The position numbers and the translations under genes are program-made. 64,000 nucleotides of DNA. It comes from Alsobacter soli (lineage in GTDB: Bacteria > Pseudomonadota > Alphaproteobacteria > Rhizobiales > Beijerinckiaceae). Numbering within the stretch: the stretch's first letter is position 1; the number at the start of each line of letters is the position of its first letter. Below, one piece after another: positions 57,256 to 64,000 of this stretch. The DNA lies in contig NZ_PVZS01000013.1 in assembly GCF_003004785.1 (NCBI RefSeq), positions 62,001 through 126,000 of the forward strand, in the 5' to 3' direction. A model generated the notes under the pieces. That model ran no database searches and had not been told where the DNA came from. It saw only the letters and a list, made by a program, of their open reading frames with translations.

Positions 57256-58593
57256 TCACACCCGCCGCACCCGCGGGGCAGCGCCTTTCGGGCCGAGGGC
57301 GAGGGCGGTGACGGCCCAGACGAGGGCGTCGAGGCGGTCGGGCGAGCGGCCGCTGGAGAGGCCGAAGCCGGTCGGGGTGGGGCCGAAGTCGCAGAGCTCG
57401 TCCTCCAGCCCGGGGAAGGCCCCGGCGTGGCGCACGCGGCCCAGCTCGTAGAGATGGGCGACGGGCTCGGCGCGCAGGTGCTTGCCGCGGGTGGCTCGCA
57501 CCGGCGTCACCGGGACGCCGGGGTCGGCCTCGGCGAGGACGGCCTGGGCCATCTCGCCGCCCTGGTTCACCTCCACCACGAGGGCGTCGGCCTCCCAGCG
57601 GCGCACGACCGCGCAGGCGGCGGAGGCCCAGGCCGCCGGGCGGGCGCCGCTCACGGTGGCGTCCTCCAGCACGTGGACGAGGCCGGCCGCATCGATGCCG
57701 GCCGCCACGATCCCGCAGGAGTCGGCGCGGCGGCTCGATGATGCCGGGGGGTCCACGGCCACCACGATGCGGACGAGGTCCGCCGGGGCGGCAGGCTCGC
57801 GGCAAGCCTCCAGCAGGTCGCGGCTCCAGAGCGCGTCCTGGCGCTCCTCCAGGATTTCGCCCAGGAGCTCCTGCCGACCGAGGCGCGTGCCGCCGTAGCG
57901 GCGGGCCATCGTCTCCACGAAGCCGGGAGCAAGATGGAAGCGATTGTCCGCCGTGGCGGCCCGCGTCACGGCGGCGTGCGGGTCCGCCAGCAATTCCTTG
58001 AGCAGCGGAATGGGCCGTGGCGTGGTGGTGACCAGTTGCTGCGGGAGCCGCCCAAGGCGCAGGCCGAACTGCAGCATGTCCCAGGCCTCGCGGGCCTGGC
58101 GCCACTTGGCGAGCTCGTCCAGCCAGGCGGCCCCGAACTGGGGGCCGCGCAGGCTTTCCGGGTCCTCGGCCGAGAAGGCGTGCGCCACCACGCCGTTGGG
58201 CCAGGCGAGGCGGCGACGCGAGGGCTCCCACTTCGGCCGCGCGCTGCGCGGGTGAACGGCGAGGATGCCGGAGGGCCCCTCCACCATCACGTCGCGGACA
58301 TCCGCGAAGGTTTCGCCCAGCAACGCGATGCGGCGCACCGGGGGCCGGCCGGTGGCTAGGGCCCTCACCCACTCGGCCCCGGCGCGGGTCTTGCCCGCCC
58401 CGCGGCCGCCCAGGATCAGCCAGACGGACCAGAGCCCTCCCCCCTGGGCCGCGGCCGGGGGCAACTGGTCGGCCCGGGCCCAGACGGTCCAGTTATGCCG
58501 CAGTTTCGCGATCCTCTCCGGAGGCATGATCTTCAGCGCCTCCATGAGATGCCCGTTCTTCTGCCATTCGAGCAAGGTGTCGCGCCAGGTCAT
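57256..58593 (-). CDS. terminase large subunit/DNA packaging ATPase (RcGTA gp2-like)
   Basis: A 445-residue motor that packages host DNA headful by headful. The ATPase has Walker A GGRGAGKT (62-69) and Walker B FGAAWLDEL (about 154-162), with the coupling motif TTTPRP. The nuclease domain has VVAVDPPAS and further acidic residues toward RSPDRLDALVWAV. The ATG at 58593 makes a 101-base overlap with the preceding gene. An ATG at 58545 would shorten the overlap but remove conserved-looking residues. Confidence 0.93.
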   Translation of the reverse strand: MTWRDTLLEWQKNGHLMEALKIMPPERIAKLRHNWTVWARADQLPPAAAQGGGLWSVWLILGGRGAGKTRAGAEWVRALATGRPPVRRIALLGETFADVRDVMVEGPSGILAVHPRSARPKWEPSRRRLAWPNGVVAHAFSAEDPESLRGPQFGAAWLDELAKWRQAREAWDMLQFGLRLGRLPQQLVTTTPRPIPLLKELLADPHAAVTRAATADNRFHLAPGFVETMARRYGGTRLGRQELLGEILEERQDALWSRDLLEACREPAAPADLVRIVVAVDPPASSSRRADSCGIVAAGIDAAGLVHVLEDATVSGARPAAWASAACAVVRRWEADALVVEVNQGGEMAQAVLAEADPGVPVTPVRATRGKHLRAEPVAHLYELGRVRHAGAFPGLEDELCDFGPTPTGFGLSSGRSPDRLDALVWAVTALALGPKGAAPRVRRV

Positions 58594-58936
58594 CGCGGAA
58601 GGCCTCGAGATCACGGTCCGACGCCTCGTCCAGGTCGTCGCCTGCCAGCGCCGCCGGGTCGTCGACAGGCAACTCCTTCACCACGCGGCAGAGCACCGCG
58701 AGCGCCTTGGCGTCGCGCTCCGGGTTGAAGCCCGCGCCGGGAAGGTTCTCGCTGCGCCGCTCGATTTCGTCGACCTGGCGCTCGGCGGCCGCCCAGAGGC
58801 GCGAGATCAGCGCCTCCCGCCGGGCGGTCGGGGACAGCGGCGGCGACGCGCCGCCGCGGGCCGAACGTTCGAAGGTGGAAGGATCTCGCTCGACAGTCGG
58901 CGCGAAGGCGCCGTTCTTTTCGTTGGGAATGCTCAT
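58493..58936 (-). CDS. first GTA gene, small terminase-like (gp1 position)
   Basis: A 147-residue polar protein starting MSIPNEKNGAFAP. It has a disordered N-terminal third and a helical centre (ALISRLWAAAERQVDEIERRSE, then NPERDAKALAVLCRVVKEL), ending in an acidic, Arg-rich helix. It precedes the large terminase, where RcGTA encodes its small terminase. I infer the role from position and helical character. It is the first gene after the GTA promoter and overlaps the terminase gene by 101 bases. Confidence 0.75.
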   Translation of the reverse strand: MSIPNEKNGAFAPTVERDPSTFERSARGGASPPLSPTARREALISRLWAAAERQVDEIERRSENLPGAGFNPERDAKALAVLCRVVKELPVDDPAALAGDDLDEASDRDLEAFRDDLARHLARMAEERASHGGAEDHASGEDRETAA

Positions 58937-59041
58937 TCTGAAAAAACTCCCAGCAATTCCAGACCGCATTCTGCGGCCGGGCGGCGGAGCCTCGCGGGAA
59001 AACCCCGCTTCCATCCGCTCGCAACTCTGGAGAATGAGCGC

Positions 59042-59070
59042 ATCCTATCGAAGGAGCGTTACGCTGTCAA
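59042..59070 (-). promoter_or_regulatory. promoter of the GTA structural cluster
   Basis: On the minus strand TTGACA (59070-59065) is followed by 17 bases and TAGGAT (59047-59042), about 105 bases before the gp1 start. The -35 is perfect and the -10 has 4 of 6 consensus bases. It leaves a leader of about 100 bases. Confidence 0.7.
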
Positions 59071-59154
59071 GGAGATTTTTCCTAGTTTTTCGCATGACGA
59101 CATGGAGAGGCTGGAACCCATGCGCGCGCCTGGGATTTCGGCGACGGGACCGGT

Positions 59155-59658
59155 CTAGCCGCGGACCTTGTCGCGGGCCTTTTTCGGCCATTGCAGGGGC
59201 CACCGCTTGATGCGGTCCACCACGTCCTCCAGGGCGATCTCGTCCTCGGAGGCGAAGACCTTGCCGGCCACGGAGACGCCGGCCTCCCTGACGGTCTCGG
59301 GCGTGCCGGAAACGAGCGGGTGCCACCAGGGCAGGTCCTTGCCCTCCGCCACCAGGCGATAGCCGCAGGTGGGCGGGAGCCAGCGCAGGGTCCGCACTTC
59401 GTGCGGGGTCAGGCCGACGCAATCCGGCACCACCGTTGTGCGGTTGGGGTAGTCGCGACAGCGGCAGGCGCCGGCGTCGAACAGACGGCAGCCGATGTCG
59501 GTCGCGTGGATCTGGCCGGTGTCCTCGTCCTCCAGCTTCACGAGGCAGCAGCGCCCGCACCCGTCGCAGAGGCTTTCCCACTGCTCCGGGGTCATGTCTT
59601 CGAGACGGGTCGTGCGCCAGAACGGCGCCGCCCCGGCGGGCTTGGGATCGCGGCTCAT
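59155..59658 (-). CDS. YcgN family cysteine cluster protein (UPF0260)
   Basis: A 167-residue cytosolic protein of unknown function with the conserved cysteine cluster CDGCGRCC (31-38) and later cysteines at [19 protein letters not shown] and PTCGYRL. These probably bind zinc or an iron-sulfur cluster. The block [28 protein letters not shown] is family-typical. It reads in the same direction as the GTA cluster and ends 85 bases before the GTA -35 element. It is a widespread housekeeping gene, not part of the GTA. Confidence 0.92.
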   Translation of the reverse strand: MSRDPKPAGAAPFWRTTRLEDMTPEQWESLCDGCGRCCLVKLEDEDTGQIHATDIGCRLFDAGACRCRDYPNRTTVVPDCVGLTPHEVRTLRWLPPTCGYRLVAEGKDLPWWHPLVSGTPETVREAGVSVAGKVFASEDEIALEDVVDRIKRWPLQWPKKARDKVRG

Positions 59659-60130
59659 GATGGCCCTGCTTTAGCGCGTGAGGGGCGAAGGGGCCAGCCC
59701 GGCGAGCGGCGAGGCGCTCGGGCTGGGGCGTTCAGCGGCTGCCGCCGCCCGCCGCGCCAGCCGTCCGGCCTCGGACTCTCCACCGTCATCCCCGGCCGGA
59801 GCGCCGAAGGCGCGGACGGGAAGGGGATCCAGGGGACCGGGCTCGGCGTTCGGCCGTCGAGCAGCGCGCTTCTTCAGCCGAGCCACCGTCGAACCTTGCA
59901 GCGGTGGCTCTGGATCCCCTTCCCGGCGCTTCGCGCCGCCGGGGATGACGGTGGAGGGGGTCCCCGGCGCCACGCGCGACCGCCGGGGCCTTGGGCGCCC
60001 TGCCCCGTTCACCATGCGCCAATTGGCCACCCTGCCTCCAGAAGTTGCAGGCAACCCGAACTCGCCCCCGTTCGTTTTGCTTGCTAGAGTGTAAACGGCT
60101 CAGAGACGGCGGGAACAGGGCGGGGAGCAG
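59659..60130. other. 472-base intergenic region, ycgN / PBP1A
   Basis: A divergent intergenic region. Its middle is repeat B2; the rest (59955-60130) should hold the promoter of the penicillin-binding protein gene, including an AT-richer patch around 60065-60095. No gene is supported. Confidence 0.6.
59781..59954. repeat. palindromic repeat, family B, copy 2
   Basis: CACCGTCATCCCCGGCCGGA and CCGCCGGGGATGACGGTG form the outer arms, with inner GGGAAGGGGATCCAGGGG and TGGATCCCCTTCCCGGCGCT. It lies between the ycgN and PBP genes. Confidence 0.85.
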
Positions 60131-62362
60131 GTGGAGTTTCGAGGCAAGCTCTCGATCTGGCGGCGCATCGTGCGCGCTTTCGAGGCGTTCGATTCCTGGA
60201 CGGCGTTCTCCCTGAACGAGAGCGGCCGCAAGCTCTCGGACGCCTATTCGCGCTACTCCGAGGTCCTCGAGCGCCTGCAGGTGCGCGGCGTCAAGCGCGT
60301 GGGCGTCGAGCTGCTCGACGAGGCGCTGACGCTGGGCGTCGGCGGACTGCTCGTCATGCTGGCGCTCGCCCTGCCCGCCTTCCGCGAGGTGGGCGGCGAC
60401 GACTGGATGAAGAAGCAGGACCTGGCGGTCACCTTCCTCGACCGCTACGGCGCCGAGATCGGCCGGCGCGGCATCCGGCACGACGACTCGGTGTCCCTGG
60501 ACGAGTTCCCGGACCACTTCATCAAGGCCGTGATCGCCACGGAGGACCGGCGCTTCTACGACCACTTCGGGATCGACGTGATCGGGACGCTGCGCGCCGT
60601 CACCGTGAACGCCCGCGCCTCCGGCGTGGTGCAGGGCGGCTCGTCGCTCACCCAGCAGCTGGCCAAGAACCTGTTCCTGTCCAACGAGCGCTCGCTGGAG
60701 CGCAAGATCAAGGAGGCGTTCCTGGCCCTGTGGCTGGAGGCGCATCTCACCAAGAACCAGATCCTCAAGCTCTACCTCGACCGCGCCTACATGGGCGGCG
60801 GCTCCTTCGGCGCCCAGGCGGCGGCGGAGTTCTACTTCGGCAAGTCGATCAAGGACGTGAGCCTGGCCGAGGCCGCCATGCTGGCGGGCCTGTTCAAGGC
60901 GCCGTCGAAATACGCGCCCCACAACAACCTGCCGGCGGCCCGGGCCCGCGCGGCGGACGTTCTGTCCAACATGGTGGACGCCGGCTTCCTCACCGAGGGG
61001 CAGGTCTACGCCGCGCGCCGCAACCCGGCGACGCCGGTGGACCGCAAGCGCGAGTTGAGCCCGGACTACTACCTCGACTGGGCCTTCAACGAGGTGAAGC
61101 GCCTCGCCGACGAGGGCAAGCTCGGCTCCGACCGCGTGCTCACCGTGCGCACCGCCGCGGACGTGTCCATCCAGAAGCAGGCGGACACGGCCGTCGAGTC
61201 CATGCTGCGCCAGTATGGCGAGACCTACGAGGCCAAGCAGGCCGCCACCGTGGTGATGGACCCGGACGGCGCCGTGCGGGCCATGGTTGGCGGGCGCGAC
61301 TACGGCGCCAGCCAGTTCAACCGCGCCACGGACGCGCTGCGTCAGCCGGGCTCCTCGTTCAAGCCGTTCGTGTACACGACGGCGCTGCTCACGGGTAAGT
61401 TCAAGCCCACCACCACCGTGGTGGACCGGCCGGTGTGCATCGGCAACTGGTGCCCCAACAACTACGGCCGCTCCTACGCCGGCGCCATGCCGCTGGCGGT
61501 GGCGCTGGCGAAGTCGATCAACACCATCCCGGTGCAGCTCGCCACCGCCATCGGGGGCGACAACAACAAGGCCGGGCGCGCCCGCATCGTGGAGATCTGC
61601 CACCTGATGGGCCTCACCACGCCGCTCACCGACACGGTGTCGCTGCCCATCGGCGCCGCCGAGGTGACCGTGATGGACATGACGGCCGGCTACGCCGTGT
61701 TCGCCAACGGCGGCAAGAAAGCCGACCCCTATGCGGCGGTCGAGATCCGCAACTCCCATGGCGACGTGATCTACCGGCACGACCGCGACCAGCCGCCGGC
61801 CAAGCAGATCATCAACGCCAACGTCATCGCCGACATGAACAGCATGCTGGTGAAGGTGGTGGAGGAAGGCACCGGCAAGAAGGCGATGATCCCGGGCGTG
61901 CGCGTCGCCGGCAAGACCGGCACGACGAACGCCTACCGGGACGCCTGGTTCGTGGGCTTCACCGGCAACCTCGTCGCGGCCATCTGGATGGGCAACGACG
62001 ACTACCAGTCCACCAACAAGATGACCGGCGGCTCCCTGCCGGCCATGACCTGGCACGAGATGATGGCCCCCGCGCACCAGAGCGTCGAGCTGAAGCCGAT
62101 CCCGGGCATCCCGCCGGTGAACGAGCCGAAGGGCCAGGCCGTGGCCAGCAACGGCGGCGGCAAGGGCTTCGAGGTGATGAACGGGCCGCAGCGTCCGGCG
62201 GTGCTCAACGCCCGCTCGCTGGAGGCGGTCGGCGGCATCGAAACGCTGTTCAAGTCCGTCTCGGCCCGCCGCGGCGCGGACAGGGCCGCCCTGCTGGAAA
62301 CGTCCTCCGCGCCCGCCGCCGAGCCGGCGCGGTCCGGCGGCGGGCGGATCGCCATCCCGTGA
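60131..62362 (+). CDS. class A penicillin-binding protein, bifunctional transglycosylase/transpeptidase
   Basis: Polymerises and cross-links peptidoglycan. The 743-residue protein has an N-terminal cytoplasmic segment, one membrane anchor (about 68-88, LGVGGLLVMLALALPAF), a GT51 domain with catalytic Glu138 (ATEDRRFYDHFG) and SSLTQQLAKNLF, and a transpeptidase domain with Ser408-Ser-Phe-Lys411 (PGSSFKPF), SIN in AKSINTIPVQ and KTGTTNAYRD. The start is a GTG at 60131 with GGAG close upstream. It is of the PBP1A/PbpC-like class common in Hyphomicrobiales and transcribed away from ycgN. Confidence 0.93.
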   Translation: MEFRGKLSIWRRIVRAFEAFDSWTAFSLNESGRKLSDAYSRYSEVLERLQVRGVKRVGVELLDEALTLGVGGLLVMLALALPAFREVGGDDWMKKQDLAVTFLDRYGAEIGRRGIRHDDSVSLDEFPDHFIKAVIATEDRRFYDHFGIDVIGTLRAVTVNARASGVVQGGSSLTQQLAKNLFLSNERSLERKIKEAFLALWLEAHLTKNQILKLYLDRAYMGGGSFGAQAAAEFYFGKSIKDVSLAEAAMLAGLFKAPSKYAPHNNLPAARARAADVLSNMVDAGFLTEGQVYAARRNPATPVDRKRELSPDYYLDWAFNEVKRLADEGKLGSDRVLTVRTAADVSIQKQADTAVESMLRQYGETYEAKQAATVVMDPDGAVRAMVGGRDYGASQFNRATDALRQPGSSFKPFVYTTALLTGKFKPTTTVVDRPVCIGNWCPNNYGRSYAGAMPLAVALAKSINTIPVQLATAIGGDNNKAGRARIVEICHLMGLTTPLTDTVSLPIGAAEVTVMDMTAGYAVFANGGKKADPYAAVEIRNSHGDVIYRHDRDQPPAKQIINANVIADMNSMLVKVVEEGTGKKAMIPGVRVAGKTGTTNAYRDAWFVGFTGNLVAAIWMGNDDYQSTNKMTGGSLPAMTWHEMMAPAHQSVELKPIPGIPPVNEPKGQAVASNGGGKGFEVMNGPQRPAVLNARSLEAVGGIETLFKSVSARRGADRAALLETSSAPAAEPARSGGGRIAIP

Positions 62363-62437
62363 CGGTTGTCCTCGCCGCCGCCGCGATGGCGCGCTAACCT
62401 CCCGCCCATCGATGACCCGTCCCGCGCCCGGCCGCCC

Positions 62438-63091
62438 ATGACCGACTTCGCCCTCCCCTTCAGCCGCCGCCGCGAGCGGTCGCCGCTGGCCGCAGCCGCC
62501 GCGCCGCGCCCGCGCTCGGCGCTGGGGCCGTTCCTGGCGGTGCTCGGCATCGGCCTGACGCTGGGCCTCGGCGCCACATGGCTGGCCGTCGCCCGCAACG
62601 TCTCGTTCGGGGCGGTGGAGGTCGGGCCCTGGACCGCTTGGCCGCGGACCGGCGCGCTGGACGCGGATCCCTACACCAAGGCCTCCGTGGCCCGCAGCGG
62701 CGAGGCCCCGCTGGGGCTCGGCGAAGGGCTCGTGTTCACGGCGCGGCGCGACAGCGCCGGGCGCCCGCTGATCGCCCGCTGCTCCTATGCGGTGGTCGGC
62801 CGCACGCCTCAGGCGCGGTACTGGACGCTCACCGTCCAGACGCCGGGCGGCCAGCTCATGGAGAACCCGGCGCAGCGCTACGGCTTTACCTCGGCCGAGA
62901 TCGTGCGCCCGTCCGTCGGGGCGTTCACCATCGCGGTCAGCCGCGAGGCGCGGCCGGGCAACTGGCTGCCCACATCCGGTGACGGCCGCTTCGACCTTGT
63001 GCTGCGGCTCTACGACACGCCCGTGAGTCCCACCGGCTCGGCCATCGAGGCCACCGCCATGCCGCGAATCGACGCCGTGGGGTGCTCATGA
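62438..63091 (+). CDS. DUF1214 domain-containing membrane protein
   Basis: A 217-residue protein with a short cytoplasmic N-terminus, one membrane helix (about 28-52, LGPFLAVLGIGLTLGLGATWL) and a beta-rich periplasmic DUF1214 domain, recognisable from GPWTAWPRTGALDADPYTKA, TQAR-like ARYWTLTVQTPGGQL and the C-terminal LVLRLYDTP. The function is unknown. I use the ATG at 62438. Its stop overlaps the next gene's start (ATGA), and DUF1214/DUF1254 genes are commonly paired like this. Confidence 0.88.
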   Translation: MTDFALPFSRRRERSPLAAAAAPRPRSALGPFLAVLGIGLTLGLGATWLAVARNVSFGAVEVGPWTAWPRTGALDADPYTKASVARSGEAPLGLGEGLVFTARRDSAGRPLIARCSYAVVGRTPQARYWTLTVQTPGGQLMENPAQRYGFTSAEIVRPSVGAFTIAVSREARPGNWLPTSGDGRFDLVLRLYDTPVSPTGSAIEATAMPRIDAVGCS

Positions 63092-63666
63092 GCCCGCGCC
63101 TGCGCCGCTACGCGTATTTCGGCCTCCTCGGCCTCGTGCTGGCCGTCATGGTGCACCTCGCCTCCATGCTGGCCCTGCCGAGCTTCGCCTCCCAGAACGC
63201 CGACGCCCGCCTGGCGGCCTTCGCCGACCGGCACGTGGTGACGCTGCTGCCCGCCGCTGTCCCCGGGCCCAGTCCCCTGCCCTTCCGCGATCCGGCGACG
63301 GTCATGGCCGTGTGCCGCTACGATCTCGCGGCCGGGCCCATCCGGGTGCAGGCGACGGCCGGCGAAGTGTTCCTGTCCATGGCCTTCCACCGCAGCATGG
63401 GCGGCGTGTTCTACGCCTTGACGGACCGCAGCGCCGTGCGCGGCCTCATGGACGTGGTGATCGTCACCCAGCCGCAGCTGGAGGCCCTGCAGGCCAACGA
63501 CCCGGAAGACGAGCCCGTGCGCGAGCTGCGCCTCGTCTCCCCCGACCGCACCGGCTTCGTGACGTTCCGGGCGCTCGCCCCCGAACCCGGCGTGGCCGCG
63601 GACGCCGAAGCCCTGCTGAAAGCCGCGGTCTGCCGCCCCGAGCCGCTGCCCGCCAAGGGCAAGTAG
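63088..63666 (+). CDS. DUF1254 domain-containing membrane protein
   Basis: A 192-residue protein with an N-terminal membrane helix (about 8-30, AYFGLLGLVLAVMVHLASML) and a periplasmic DUF1254-type domain (FRDPATVMAVCRYDLAAGPIRV, FLSMAFHRSMGGVFYALTDR). The ATG at 63088 overlaps the DUF1214 stop by 4 bases; a GTG two codons earlier is possible. The pair probably acts together at the cell surface, but the role is unknown. Confidence 0.88.
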   Translation: MSPRLRRYAYFGLLGLVLAVMVHLASMLALPSFASQNADARLAAFADRHVVTLLPAAVPGPSPLPFRDPATVMAVCRYDLAAGPIRVQATAGEVFLSMAFHRSMGGVFYALTDRSAVRGLMDVVIVTQPQLEALQANDPEDEPVRELRLVSPDRTGFVTFRALAPEPGVAADAEALLKAAVCRPEPLPAKGK

Positions 63667-63683
63667 GCGCCCGGCGCTCCCTC

Positions 63684-63792
63684 CCGTCCTTGCGAGGAGC
63701 GCAGCGACGAAGCGATCAGGGGCCGTGCGCGCCCAGGCCCGCCGGTCAGCGCCCATTGCACCTGGATTGCTTCGCTGCGCTCGCAATGACGG
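63684..63792. repeat. palindromic repeat, family A, copy 4
   Basis: CCGTCCTTGCGAGGAGCGCA (continuing GCGACGAAGCGATCAGG) and CCTGGATTGCTTCGCTGCGC (ending TCGCAATGACGG). It is in tandem with repeat B3. Confidence 0.85.
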
Positions 63793-63817
63793 GGATGGGC
63801 ATTGCGCGCCCACGCCG

Positions 63818-64000
63818 CCATACCCCCGGCGGCGCGAAGCGCCGGGAAGGGGATCCAGGGGACTGGGCGTCACTTCGAGGCACTGGGTTGAAGCAATGGG
63901 TAGGGCCGAGACGCTTCGGTCCGAAAGCTTGGCAAGACATGCGCGTGCGGCCCCTGGATCCCCTTCCCCCCCGCGCCTGCGGCGCTCCGGCCGGGGATGA
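63818..64000. repeat. palindromic repeat, family B, copy 3 (reaches window edge)
   Basis: CATACCCCCGGCGGCGCGAA with inner GGGAAGGGGATCCAGGGG, and at the far side GGCCCCTGGATCCCCTTCCC then GCTCCGGCCGGGGATGA at the edge. The left arm has ATACCC where the other copies have TCATCC, so it has diverged. Confidence 0.8.

Larger units (their letters stand above)
63667..64000. other. 334-base intergenic region made of two repeats
   Basis: The region after the DUF1254 gene consists almost wholly of repeat A4 followed by repeat B3, which runs off the window edge. No gene is supported. Confidence 0.7.

Noticed and set aside
57191-58372. A 393-codon frame overlapping the terminase gene on the same strand.
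   Set aside because: It is the +1 shadow of the terminase; the Walker motifs lie in the other frame.
38950-58936. The structural cluster could be a prophage.
   Set aside because: There is no integrase, repressor, replication gene, attachment-site repeat or tRNA at its edges, and gene order follows RcGTA closely.
59786-62077. A 763-codon open frame on the minus strand.
   Set aside because: Antisense to the penicillin-binding protein gene and His/Val/Arg-rich with no domain; a shadow frame.

Overview
The window is high-GC DNA from an alphaproteobacterium, most likely of the order Hyphomicrobiales (Rhizobiales). This rests on the gene families present (IolC fused to DUF2090, PuuD-type urate oxidase, a PleC/DivJ-like kinase, a cycHJKL/feuPQ block, a GTA head-tail cluster) and on the intergenic palindromic repeats typical of that order. 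No rRNA, tRNA or CRISPR array was seen.

Layout. 1-7.3 kb: myo-inositol catabolism, with SDR-iolC/DUF2090-iolD-iolE-iolB on the minus strand and iolG divergent. 7.4-15.3 kb: a minus-strand purine operon (uraH-xdhA-xdhB-xdhC-two deaminases-puuD-uraD) that can take guanine through xanthine, urate, 5-hydroxyisourate and OHCU to allantoin. 15.7-18.4 kb: a GntR/UTRA regulator with a YihV-like PfkB kinase and an aldose 1-epimerase. 18.5-25.3 kb: glyoxalase, fdhD, pepN and a PAS sensor kinase with a CtrA-like site upstream. 25.3-38.9 kb (read right to left): PepSY protein, FeuP/FeuQ-like two-component system, the cytochrome c maturation genes ccmI-ccmE-ccmF-ccmH, a DegP-type protease with a clear intrinsic terminator, a second OmpR-type two-component system, and glnE.

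38.9-59.0 kb: a complete, apparently intact gene transfer agent (GTA) structural cluster, all minus strand, running from a small-terminase-like gene through terminase, portal, protease, capsid, connectors, tail, baseplate and hub to a cell-wall hydrolase fused to a holin-like tail. A TTGACA-17-TAGGAT promoter precedes it. The cluster is interrupted by unusual material: a low-GC toxin/immunity-like cassette directly after the portal gene with its own intrinsic terminator, an antisense S1-family protease gene between connector and capsid, an antisense DUF465 gene between the tape-measure and DUF2460 genes, and seven palindromic repeat units of four families lying between individual GTA genes. 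The toxin-like cassette in the position where phages carry MuF proteins is the most interesting observation.

59.1-64 kb: YcgN cysteine-cluster protein, a divergent class A penicillin-binding protein, a DUF1214/DUF1254 pair, and two more repeats at the right edge.
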